A stretch of DNA of 64,000 nucleotides from Pseudomonas sp. LBUM920 (GTDB lineage: Bacteria > Pseudomonadota > Gammaproteobacteria > Pseudomonadales > Pseudomonadaceae), in the NCBI RefSeq assembly GCF_003852315.1, contig NZ_CP027762.1, positions 849,501 to 913,500 of the forward strand. The letters are read 5' to 3'. Both the position numbers and the translations under genes were made by a program. The notes beneath the pieces were generated by a model, which saw only the letters and a program-made list of their open reading frames with translations, searched no databases and was not told the DNA's origin. Positions 41,722 through 49,961 of the stretch are shown in pieces; positions within the stretch are counted from its first letter, which is position 1, and each line of letters begins with the position of its first letter.

Positions 41722-42621
41722 ATGCATATTTTGCTGACCGGCGGTACCGGCTTGATCGGTCGCCAGCTGTGCCAACGCTGGCTTGCCCAAGGGCATCGCT
41801 TGACCGTTTGGAGCCGTGAACCGGACACCGTTGCCAAGTGGTGCGGTGCGCAAGTGTTGGGCGTTGGCCGCTTGCAAGACGTGATCGGCAGCGTGGATGC
41901 GGTGGTCAATCTGGCCGGCGCGCCCATTGCTGATCGGCCCTGGACCAAAAAGCGCAAGGCCTTGTTGTGGAGCAGCCGCATCAGTCTCACCGAAACGCTG
42001 TTGGCGTGGATGGAAGGCCAGGCGCAAAAACCGCAGGTGCTGATTTCCGGTTCGGCGGTCGGTTGGTACGGTGACGGCGGCGAGCGCGAATTGACCGAGG
42101 CCAGCGGCCCGGTGCAGGACGACTTCCCGAGCCAGCTGTGTATCGCCTGGGAAGAAACGGCTCTGCGCGCCGAAGCCATGGGCATCCGCGTGGTGCTGGT
42201 GCGCACCGGCCTCGTGCTGGCGGCGAAGGGCGGCTTTTTGTCGCGGCTGTTGCTGCCGTTCAAGCTGGCGCTGGGCGGGCCGATCGGCGATGGTCGGCAG
42301 TGGATGCCGTGGGTTCATATCAAAGATCAAATCGCCCTGATTGATTTTCTTCTGCACAAGGCGGACGCCAGCGGTCCTTATAATGCCTGCGCGCCACACC
42401 CGGTGCGCAACCGCGAATTCGCCAAGACCCTGGGCCAGGTGCTGCACCGTCCCGCGTTCATGCCGATGCCGGCGTTTGCATTGAAGGTCGGGCTGGGTGA
42501 GTTGTCCGGGTTGTTGCTCGGCGGGCAAAAAGCTGTGCCCGAACGGCTGTTGGCGGCCGGTTTCACTTTTCAGTTCACTGAGTTGCACGCGGCCCTGGAA
42601 GACTTGTCCAGCCGCCTCTAG
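41722..42621 (+). CDS. TIGR01777 NAD-dependent epimerase-like protein (YfcH)
   Basis: 299 aa from ATG 41722, with AGGAG upstream. Extended SDR: MHILLTGGTGLIGRQL cofactor loop, NLAGAPIADRPWTKKRK, and SGSAVGWYGDGG, with a C-terminal DUF1731-type end (PAFALKVGLGELSG). Function unknown. It is followed 14 bp later by hemH, so likely cotranscribed. Confidence 0.9.
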   Translation: MHILLTGGTGLIGRQLCQRWLAQGHRLTVWSREPDTVAKWCGAQVLGVGRLQDVIGSVDAVVNLAGAPIADRPWTKKRKALLWSSRISLTETLLAWMEGQAQKPQVLISGSAVGWYGDGGERELTEASGPVQDDFPSQLCIAWEETALRAEAMGIRVVLVRTGLVLAAKGGFLSRLLLPFKLALGGPIGDGRQWMPWVHIKDQIALIDFLLHKADASGPYNACAPHPVRNREFAKTLGQVLHRPAFMPMPAFALKVGLGELSGLLLGGQKAVPERLLAAGFTFQFTELHAALEDLSSRL

Positions 42622-42635
42622 AGATAGGATGTTGC

Positions 42636-43661
42636 ATGACGGATCACGCGTTGTTACTGGTCAACCTGGGTTCACCGGCCTCCACTTCGGTGGCCGATGT
42701 GCGCAGCTACCTCAATCAGTTCCTGATGGACCCTTACGTGATCGACCTGCCGTGGCCGGTGCGGCGGTTGCTGGTGTCGCTGATCCTGATCAAGCGCCCC
42801 GAGCAGTCGGCGCATGCCTACGCGTCGATCTGGTGGGACGAGGGTTCACCGCTGGTAGTCCTGAGTCGGCGTTTGCAGCAGCAAATGACCGCGCAGTGGA
42901 CGCAGGGCCCGGTGGAGCTGGCGATGCGTTATGGCGAACCGTCGCTCGAAACGACGCTGACGCGCCTGGCCGCCCAGGGGATCAAGAAAGTCACCCTGGC
43001 GCCGTTGTACCCGCAGTTTGCCGACAGCACCGTGACCACCGTGGTTGAAGAAGCCAAACGTGTGGTGCGCGACAAAAAGCTCAACGTGCAGTTTTCGATC
43101 CTGCAGCCCTTTTACGATCAGCCGGAATACCTCGAGGCACTGGTTGCGAGCGCCCGGCCGTACGTCGAGCAGGATTACGATCATTTGCTCCTGAGTTTTC
43201 ACGGCCTGCCCGAGCGTCATCTGAAAAAGCTCGACCCCACCGGCGGGCATTGTTTCAAGGATGCAAACTGCTGCCAGAACGCGTCGCCCGAGGTGCTTGC
43301 CACCTGCTATCGCGCGCAATGCTTCAGCGTTGCACGGGAATTTGCCGCGCGCATGGGCCTGCCGGATGGCAAGTGGTCGGTGGCATTCCAGTCGCGCCTG
43401 GGCCGGGCAAAATGGATCGAACCCTACACCGAAGCCCGCCTGGAAGCCCTGGCCCAGCAAGGCGTGAAAAAGCTGCTGGTGATGTGCCCGGCGTTTGTTG
43501 CCGATTGCATTGAGACGCTGGAAGAGATTGGGGATCGTGGGTTGGAGCAGTTCCGCGAAGCAGGCGGCGAGGAGTTGGTGTTGGTGCCGTGCCTCAATGA
43601 TGACCCGCAGTGGGCTGCGGCGCTGAATACGTTGTGTGAAAGAGCGCCGCTGGCACTTTAA
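42636..43661 (+). CDS. hemH: Ferrochelatase
   Basis: 341 aa. It inserts Fe2+ into protoporphyrin IX. Conserved stretches: LLVNLGSPASTSVADVR, LSFHGLPERHLKKLDPTGGHC, and VMCPAFVADCIETLEEI. Proximity to the photolyase block fits the pairing of haem synthesis with light stress, since free protoporphyrin is photosensitising. Confidence 0.96.
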   Translation: MTDHALLLVNLGSPASTSVADVRSYLNQFLMDPYVIDLPWPVRRLLVSLILIKRPEQSAHAYASIWWDEGSPLVVLSRRLQQQMTAQWTQGPVELAMRYGEPSLETTLTRLAAQGIKKVTLAPLYPQFADSTVTTVVEEAKRVVRDKKLNVQFSILQPFYDQPEYLEALVASARPYVEQDYDHLLLSFHGLPERHLKKLDPTGGHCFKDANCCQNASPEVLATCYRAQCFSVAREFAARMGLPDGKWSVAFQSRLGRAKWIEPYTEARLEALAQQGVKKLLVMCPAFVADCIETLEEIGDRGLEQFREAGGEELVLVPCLNDDPQWAAALNTLCERAPLAL

Positions 43662-43689
43662 CCCGTTTGTCGAAACGATAGAGATCAAC

Positions 43690-43779
43690 TGTGGGAACGG
43701 GCTTGCCCGCGAATGCGCATTGTCAGTCAACGACTGTATTGACTGATGTGGCGCCTTCGCGAGCAAGCCCGCTCCCACA
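43690..43779. repeat. REPIN (GGGAGCGGGCTTG class)
   Basis: Inverted REP pair TGTGGGAACGGGCTTGCCCG and its near reverse complement ending GCTCCCACA, in the convergent hemH/DUF4198 gap. Confidence 0.9.
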
Positions 43780-43793
43780 GGGTTTTGTAGGGC

Positions 43794-44513
43794 TTATTCG
43801 TGATGCGGTTCACCCAGGAACGTCAGCGAACTGAACAGCCCGCGCGTCGCCACATCGGCATTGTCCTTGAGCGGGATCTCCACCTGCGCCGCGATCACAT
43901 TCAACCCTTCGTTACGCACCAGCACCTGGGCGCGACCATCTTTGCCGGTCTCGGTGCTCAAGGTGTTCGGCGCATTGCGATAGTCGCCCACCAGCTTGAT
44001 CCCCGCCGCAGGCTTGCCATCCAACAGCACCCGTACCGGCAGTGACCGGCCAGGTCCTACCGTCAGCGGGTCCACTTCAGGCAGGATCAGCAGCTTGATC
44101 TGATCCAGCTTCGGCAACTTTGCCCCCGGCTGATAAATCGCCAGGCTGTATTTGAAGGTCTGGGTCGATGCAATCGCCCCCGGCACATGGCTGCGGCCCT
44201 GGTTGATCCACTTCTTGTCCGGCGTTTGCGACCACATGCCGTTATCCAACGCCACGGCTAAAACGGCGGGCGATTTGAGCGGCTTGAGGCGCGCGTGGTC
44301 GGCAAGGCGCTCTACGGTGACCGGAATCATCTTGGCGCTGGCGTCATACGCCCAGGCGCCGCTGATTTTCTCGGCCTTGAAGGCGTTGTCCTCGGCGCCG
44401 TGGCCGTAGATCACTTCGATATTGCCGCGCCGCTGTTCGGTCCACAGGCCGTGGGCAGAAACTTGGCTGGCACACAGCAGGCCGAGCACGGCCAGGGATT
44501 TTAAGGCTTGCAT
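43794..44513 (-). CDS. DUF4198 periplasmic protein
   Basis: 239 aa with a signal peptide (SQVSAHGLW, cleavage near residue 20). DUF4198 carbohydrate-binding-like domain with PVRVLLDGKPAAGIKLV and TGKDGRAQVLV near the C-terminus. The mature protein starts with a His as in several metal-handling relatives. It lies 12 bp after the TonB receptor; likely a metal-uptake accessory. Confidence 0.82.
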   Translation of the reverse strand: MQALKSLAVLGLLCASQVSAHGLWTEQRRGNIEVIYGHGAEDNAFKAEKISGAWAYDASAKMIPVTVERLADHARLKPLKSPAVLAVALDNGMWSQTPDKKWINQGRSHVPGAIASTQTFKYSLAIYQPGAKLPKLDQIKLLILPEVDPLTVGPGRSLPVRVLLDGKPAAGIKLVGDYRNAPNTLSTETGKDGRAQVLVRNEGLNVIAAQVEIPLKDNADVATRGLFSSLTFLGEPHHE

Positions 44514-44525
44514 GGGAGCGTCCTT

Positions 44526-46637
44526 TTACAGGTTGAGGGTCAGGCTGACGGTGACGTTGCGCGGCTCACCGGGCGTGACCCAGTAATTGCTGTAGGAGCG
44601 CTCGTAGTACTTTTCGTCGAATAGGTTGTTGAGGTTCAGGCCCACGGTGACGCTGTCGCTGGCTTTGTAATGCGCCAGCAGGTCGACGGTGTGGTAAGCA
44701 GGCAGTTCGAAACGGCTGCCAGCCTCGCCGGAGCGGTCACCGACGTAGGTGAACGCTGCGCCCAGGTCCGAGCCGCGCAACACGCCATTCTGGAATTCAT
44801 ACACGCCCAGCAGGCTGGCGCTGCGCTTGGCCACGCCGAGAATTCGGCTGCCGGTAGGGATGGCTTTGTCACCCTTGGTCACTTCGGCGTCGATGTAGGC
44901 GAAGGCGCCGATGACGCGTACGGCGTCGGTCACTTGCCCACTCAGTTGCAGGTCAACACCCTGGCTGCGCGCCTTGCCCATGGCGCGCTGGGTATCGGTG
45001 GCGGGGTCGAGGGCGAGGACATTTTTCTTTTCGATGTGGAAGGCGGCGAGGGTGGTGCTCAGGCGATCGTCGAACAGCTCGCTCTTGAGCCCAATTTCAT
45101 AACCGACGCCTTCTTCTGGCTCGAAGGATTTACCGCCGGCATCCAGGCCGTTGTTCGGTTTGAACGACGTTGACGCGTTGGCGAACACGCCGACTTGCGG
45201 CGTGAGTTGGTAGAGCAAGCCGGCGCGCTGGGTCAGGGCATCATGGGTTTGCCGGCTCTTGGCGTGGTTGCGGGTGAAGTCATCGGTGCTTTGTTCGACG
45301 TGTTCGAAGCGCGCACCGAGCATGCCGCGCAGGCGGTCGGTGAAGACGATCTGGTCCTGCAGGTTCAGTGCCTGGCTCTTCACCTGTTCGAAGACGTCGG
45401 TGCCGGAGCGCGCGCCGTTGGGTTTGGCCTGGCCATAGATCGGTTTATAGATGTCGATGGGGTAGAGGCTGCCGGCAATCGCCGTCACGCGTTCTTTTTT
45501 GCGGTAATCCTCGTATTCGCTGCCGATCAGCAGTTCATGCTGCCAACTGCCGATGTCGAACAGGCCGCGCAGTTCGAGCTGGGTAATGCTGTCATGCCAA
45601 CCGGTGGAGCGTTCGCGATAGCGGCGGTTGACGGTGTGGCCGTCGGCATTCAGCGCGCGGCTTTCCGAGGCGTCGCCCCACAGGCTGCCCTGTTTGTAGT
45701 GGCTGGCGAGGCGCACTTGCCAGGCGTCGTTGAGGTGGTGTTCCACGGCGGCCTGGAGGCGGTTGTTGTGGTTGCGGATGTTGCCGTCGTTGGGCTCGCC
45801 GAGGAAGGTCGAGCGGGACATGCCATGGGGCGCAACGATGCCACGGTCGAAGGTTGAGCTGTGGCGCACGAACTCGCTTTCCACAAGCAGGCGGGTGTCC
45901 GGGTCCAATTGCCAGCTGAAAGATGGCGCGACGAATACGCGCTTGGCGTCAACGTGGTCGCGAAAGCTGTGATTGTCTTCCACCGCCAGGTTCACGCGCG
46001 ACAGCATGCGGCCGTCGCTGTCCAGTGGCGTGTTCACATCAAGGGCTGTGCGGTAGCGGTCCCAGCTGCCGGCACTGGTTTGCACGGTGGTGAAGGCTTG
46101 CGGTTGGGGTTCTTTGCTGACGATGTTGACGGTGCCGCCGGGATCGCCACGCCCGTAGAGGCTGGCGGCAGGGCCTTTGAGCACTTCAATGCGCTCGATA
46201 TTGGCCGCGTCTGGCGTGCTCGGGTAGCCACGGTTGGCGCTGAAACCATCCTGGTAGAACTGCGAAGTAGTGAAGCCGCGCACGCTGTACTCGTAAAGCG
46301 TCAGGCCGCCGAAGTTGTTTTGCTTGGACACGCCGCCGGCAAATTCCAGGGCGCGTTCCACGCTGGTGCTGCCCAAGTCGTTGAGCACCGTGGCGGGAAT
46401 CACGCTGATCGATTGTGGGATGTCACGCAGGGCCGTGTCAGTTTTGGTCGCGCTGGCAGAGCGGGTGGCGCGATAGCCTTTGACGGGGCCCGTGGCAGAT
46501 TCATAGGGGTCGCCGGTGACGCTGATGGTGTCCAGTTCGACAGTGTTGTCTTGGAGGTAGTTGTCTTCGGCGTAGGCGGGGTCGAGCAGCAATCCCAAGG
46601 CCAAACCAGCCAGTGGGGTAAATCTACGAGGCGGCAT
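44526..46637 (-). CDS. TonB-dependent siderophore receptor
   Basis: 703 aa from ATG 46637. Signal peptide (AYA, residue 23), TonB-box-like VELDTISVTG, plug domain (TALRDIPQSISVIP; NIERIEVLKGPAASLYGRGDPGGTVNIVSK), and a 22-strand barrel ending in VTPGEPRNVTVSLTLNL. It imports a ferric siderophore or other metal chelate; the ligand is not deducible. Confidence 0.94.
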   Translation of the reverse strand: MPPRRFTPLAGLALGLLLDPAYAEDNYLQDNTVELDTISVTGDPYESATGPVKGYRATRSASATKTDTALRDIPQSISVIPATVLNDLGSTSVERALEFAGGVSKQNNFGGLTLYEYSVRGFTTSQFYQDGFSANRGYPSTPDAANIERIEVLKGPAASLYGRGDPGGTVNIVSKEPQPQAFTTVQTSAGSWDRYRTALDVNTPLDSDGRMLSRVNLAVEDNHSFRDHVDAKRVFVAPSFSWQLDPDTRLLVESEFVRHSSTFDRGIVAPHGMSRSTFLGEPNDGNIRNHNNRLQAAVEHHLNDAWQVRLASHYKQGSLWGDASESRALNADGHTVNRRYRERSTGWHDSITQLELRGLFDIGSWQHELLIGSEYEDYRKKERVTAIAGSLYPIDIYKPIYGQAKPNGARSGTDVFEQVKSQALNLQDQIVFTDRLRGMLGARFEHVEQSTDDFTRNHAKSRQTHDALTQRAGLLYQLTPQVGVFANASTSFKPNNGLDAGGKSFEPEEGVGYEIGLKSELFDDRLSTTLAAFHIEKKNVLALDPATDTQRAMGKARSQGVDLQLSGQVTDAVRVIGAFAYIDAEVTKGDKAIPTGSRILGVAKRSASLLGVYEFQNGVLRGSDLGAAFTYVGDRSGEAGSRFELPAYHTVDLLAHYKASDSVTVGLNLNNLFDEKYYERSYSNYWVTPGEPRNVTVSLTLNL

Positions 46638-46656
46638 AATAGAACGTTCCAATGTC

Positions 46657-46698
46657 TATATTGAAACAATATAACATGCCTAATGAGAATGGATTTCT
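46657..46698 (-). promoter_or_regulatory. Inverted repeat and weak Fur-box-like site before TonB receptor
   Basis: TATATTG-AAA-CAATATA is a perfect 7-bp inverted repeat at 46657-46673, 19 bp before the start codon. Just upstream, TAATGAGAATGGATTTC (46681-46697) resembles a degenerate Fur box (AATGAGAAT core). Either could control the receptor. Confidence 0.45.
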
Positions 46699-46745
46699 TT
46701 TGAAATATTACGTTACAGGAGCCCGTGAACGGGCTCCCAATCCCG

Positions 46746-47900
46746 TTATTCCTCTTCTTTCACCGGCGCCGGCGGTGGACGCAGGCCGATTTCTGCCAGC
46801 AGTTTGATCTCTTTGCCGTTGCGCATTACCTGGATTGCCACCTTGTCGGTCGGCTTGATCCGCGCGACCTGGTTCATCGACTTGCGGCCATCACCGGCCG
46901 GTTCGCCATCAATGCTCAGGATCACATCGCCCAGTTGCAGGCCGGCTTTCTGGGCCGGGCCGTCGCGGAAGATCCCGGCGACCACGATGCCAGGGCGTCC
47001 GGTCAAACCGAACGACTCAGCCAATTCCTTGGTCAGCGGCTGTACTTCGATGCCCAGCCAGCCACGAATCACCTGGCCGTGCTCGATGATCGACTTCATC
47101 ACTTCCATGGCCAGCTTCACCGGGATCGCAAAACCGATGCCCTGGGAGCCGCCGGATTTGGAGAAAATCGCCGTATTGATGCCGGTCAGGTTGCCATTGG
47201 CATCCACCAAGGCGCCGCCGGAGTTGCCCGGGTTGATCGCTGCGTCGGTCTGGATAAAGTCTTCGTAGCTGTTGAGCCCCAACTGATTACGCCCGGTGGC
47301 GCTGATGATGCCCATGGTCACCGTCTGGCCGACGCCAAACGGGTTGCCGATCGCCAGTGCCACGTCACCGACGCGCAGCCCTTCAGAGCGGCCGATGGTG
47401 ATCGAGGGCAGGCTTTTCAAATCGATCTTCAGCACCGCGAGGTCGGTTTCCGGGTCGCTGCCAACCACACGGGCCAGGGTTTCGCGCCCGTCGCGCAGGG
47501 CCACGACGATCTGGTCGGCACCCGTGGTCACGTGGTTGTTGGTGAGGATGTAGCCTTCGGGGCTCATGATCACCCCGGAACCCAGGCTGGATTCCATGCG
47601 GCGCTGCTTGGGGCCGTTGTCGCCAAAATAGCGGCGAAATTGCGGGTCTTCAAACAGCGGATGTGCCGGTTTGTTGATGACCTTGGTGGTGTACAGGTTG
47701 ACCACGGCGGGCGCGGCGATGACCACAGCGTCCGCATAAGTCACCGGACCTTGCACCACCGAACTGGTTTGCGGAGCCTGTTGCAGGTTCACATCAAGGC
47801 TGGGTAGGCCCACCCACTGGGGATAACGCTGAATAATCAGCATCGCGATCAGCACGCCAGCCAACAATGGCCATCCAAAAAAACGCAGTGCCTTGAGCAT
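46746..47900 (-). CDS. algW: Site-1 periplasmic serine protease AlgW (DegS homologue)
   Basis: 384 aa from ATG 47900. One N-terminal membrane anchor (about 10-23), trypsin-like domain with His in TNNHVTT, Asp in DPETDLAVLK and Ser in NPGNSGGALV, then one PDZ domain (GWLGIEVQPLT onward). In pseudomonads it cleaves MucA to start the envelope-stress and alginate response. Divergent from the Nif3-like gene, as in P. aeruginosa. Confidence 0.93.
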   Translation of the reverse strand: MLKALRFFGWPLLAGVLIAMLIIQRYPQWVGLPSLDVNLQQAPQTSSVVQGPVTYADAVVIAAPAVVNLYTTKVINKPAHPLFEDPQFRRYFGDNGPKQRRMESSLGSGVIMSPEGYILTNNHVTTGADQIVVALRDGRETLARVVGSDPETDLAVLKIDLKSLPSITIGRSEGLRVGDVALAIGNPFGVGQTVTMGIISATGRNQLGLNSYEDFIQTDAAINPGNSGGALVDANGNLTGINTAIFSKSGGSQGIGFAIPVKLAMEVMKSIIEHGQVIRGWLGIEVQPLTKELAESFGLTGRPGIVVAGIFRDGPAQKAGLQLGDVILSIDGEPAGDGRKSMNQVARIKPTDKVAIQVMRNGKEIKLLAEIGLRPPPAPVKEEE

Positions 47901-48002
47901 CAAGTAAGTCCTGACAGGTTGCAGGGGGCGGGAGAGCGCCCATAATGTCGCGCATTATACGAGGCTGCGAGCGCCTCGGAACGGGATATTTAGGAGTCTT
48001 TT

Positions 48003-48761
48003 ATGGCCGTCCCCCTTACCACCCTCGTCGAGGAAGCGGACCGCTACCTTGGCAGCGCAAAAATTGCCGATTATTGCCCCAATGGCCTGCAGGTCGAGGG
48101 CCGTCCGCAGGTGATGCGCATCGTCAGCGGCGTGACCGCAAGCCAGGCGCTGCTCGATGCCGCGGTCGAAGCCCAGGCCGACCTGGTGCTGGTGCACCAC
48201 GGTTATTTCTGGAAGGGCGAAAACCCATGCATCACCGGCATGAAACAGCGCCGCCTGAAAACCCTGCTCAAGCACGACATCAGCCTGCTCGCCTACCACC
48301 TGCCGCTGGACCTGCACGCGGACGTGGGCAATAACGTGCAACTCGCCCGCCAGTTGGACATTACCGTCGAAGGCCCGCTGGACCCGAGCAACCCCAAAAT
48401 CGTCGGCTTGGTCGGTTCCCTCGCCGAGCCCCTGTCGCCTCGCGACTTTGCTCGCCGTGTGCAGGATGTGATGGGCCGTGAGCCGCTGCTGATCGAAGGC
48501 AGCGAAATGATCCGCCGCGTCGGTTGGTGCACGGGCGGCGGTCAGGGTTACATCGACGACGCGATTGCCGCTGGCGTCGACTTGTACCTGAGCGGCGAGG
48601 CGTCCGAGCAAACCTTCCACAGCGCGCGGGAAAACGACATCAGCTTTATCGCTGCCGGGCACCACGCCACTGAGCGCTATGGCGTGCAGGCGTTGGGCGA
48701 TTACCTGGCGCGGCGTTTTGCCTTGGAGCATCTGTTCATCGATTGCCCCAACCCGATCTGA
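48003..48761 (+). CDS. Nif3-like dinuclear metal-centre protein (YbgI)
   Basis: 252 aa. DUF34/NIF3 family: DYCPNGLQVEGRP, VHHGYFWKGENPCI, LPLDLHADVGNN, GEASEQTFHSARENDISFIAAGHHATERYGV. Conserved His and Glu residues bind two metals. Biochemical role uncertain. Confidence 0.92.
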   Translation: MAVPLTTLVEEADRYLGSAKIADYCPNGLQVEGRPQVMRIVSGVTASQALLDAAVEAQADLVLVHHGYFWKGENPCITGMKQRRLKTLLKHDISLLAYHLPLDLHADVGNNVQLARQLDITVEGPLDPSNPKIVGLVGSLAEPLSPRDFARRVQDVMGREPLLIEGSEMIRRVGWCTGGGQGYIDDAIAAGVDLYLSGEASEQTFHSARENDISFIAAGHHATERYGVQALGDYLARRFALEHLFIDCPNPI

Positions 48762-48778
48762 GCCTCACAGCAGGCCCC

Positions 48779-48865
48779 TGTGGGAGCTGGCTTGCCTGCG
48801 ACAGCATCACCGCCATTTGCCTGACTGACCGAGGTGCCTGTATCGCAGGCAAGCCAGCTCCCACA
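48779..48865. repeat. REPIN (GGGAGCTGGCTTGCCTGC class)
   Basis: TGTGGGAGCTGGCTTGCCTG and its inverse flank a loop containing GCCTGACTGACC. A solitary half-copy (CTCGCTCCCACA) follows at about 48871-48882. It fills part of the 269-bp gap before cysD. Confidence 0.9.
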
Positions 48866-49030
48866 AAAAGCTCGCTCCCACATTCGACCGAGTTGGGCCA
48901 AACCCAGCGGCATATTCATATATCGTTTCGATCTAGCCGGCTCCCTGAATAGAAGAAGGTGCTGTGCTAGCATGCCCCGCTCGAACACGGCCCGCTGGCC
49001 GTCCATAAGATCGTTTTTCCGTGAGTAGCC

Positions 49031-49948
49031 ATGGTCGACAAACTGACGCATCTGAAACAGCTGGAGGCGGAAAGCATCCACATCATCCGCGAGGTCGCCG
49101 CCGAGTTCGACAACCCGGTGATGCTCTACTCGATCGGTAAAGACTCCGCCGTGATGCTGCACCTGGCGCGCAAGGCCTTCTTTCCGGGCAAGCTGCCGTT
49201 CCCGGTGATGCACGTCGACACCCGCTGGAAATTCCAGGAGATGTACAAGTTTCGCGACAAAATGGTCGAAGAGCTTGGCCTGGACCTGATCACCCACGTC
49301 AACCCGGACGGCGTGGCGCAGGGCATCAACCCGTTCACCCACGGCAGCGCCAAGCACACCGACATCATGAAAACCGAAGGCCTCAAGCAGGCCCTGGACA
49401 AGCATGGTTTCGACGCAGCCTTCGGCGGTGCCCGTCGCGATGAAGAGAAATCCCGCGCCAAAGAGCGCGTGTACTCGTTCCGCGACAGCAAGCACCGCTG
49501 GGACCCGAAAAACCAGCGCCCGGAGCTGTGGAACGTCTACAACGGCAACGTCAACAAGGGTGAGTCGATCCGTGTGTTCCCGCTGTCCAACTGGACCGAG
49601 CTGGACATCTGGCAGTACATCTACCTGGAAGGCATTCCGATTGTGCCGCTGTACTTCGCCGCCGAGCGCGACGTGATTGAAAAGAACGGCACGTTGATCA
49701 TGATCGACGACGACCGCATCCTCGAGCACCTGTCCGACGAAGACAAAGCCCGAATCGTCAAAAAGAAAGTACGTTTCCGTACCCTTGGCTGCTACCCGTT
49801 GACGGGCGCGGTGGAGTCCGAAGCCGAGACGCTGACGGACATCATTCAGGAAATGCTCCTGACGCGAACTTCCGAGCGCCAGGGCCGTGTCATCGACCAC
49901 GATGGCGCAGGCTCGATGGAAGATAAAAAACGTCAGGGTTATTTCTAA
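49031..49948 (+). CDS. cysD: Sulfate adenylyltransferase subunit 2
   Basis: 305 aa from ATG 49031. PP-loop SIGKDSAVML (about 36-45), KLPFPVMHVDTRWKFQEM, and GGARRDEEKSRAKER. With CysN it makes APS from sulfate and ATP. cysNC follows after 13 bp. Confidence 0.97.
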   Translation: MVDKLTHLKQLEAESIHIIREVAAEFDNPVMLYSIGKDSAVMLHLARKAFFPGKLPFPVMHVDTRWKFQEMYKFRDKMVEELGLDLITHVNPDGVAQGINPFTHGSAKHTDIMKTEGLKQALDKHGFDAAFGGARRDEEKSRAKERVYSFRDSKHRWDPKNQRPELWNVYNGNVNKGESIRVFPLSNWTELDIWQYIYLEGIPIVPLYFAAERDVIEKNGTLIMIDDDRILEHLSDEDKARIVKKKVRFRTLGCYPLTGAVESEAETLTDIIQEMLLTRTSERQGRVIDHDGAGSMEDKKRQGYF

Positions 49949-49961
49949 GGGGCTGTCACCA

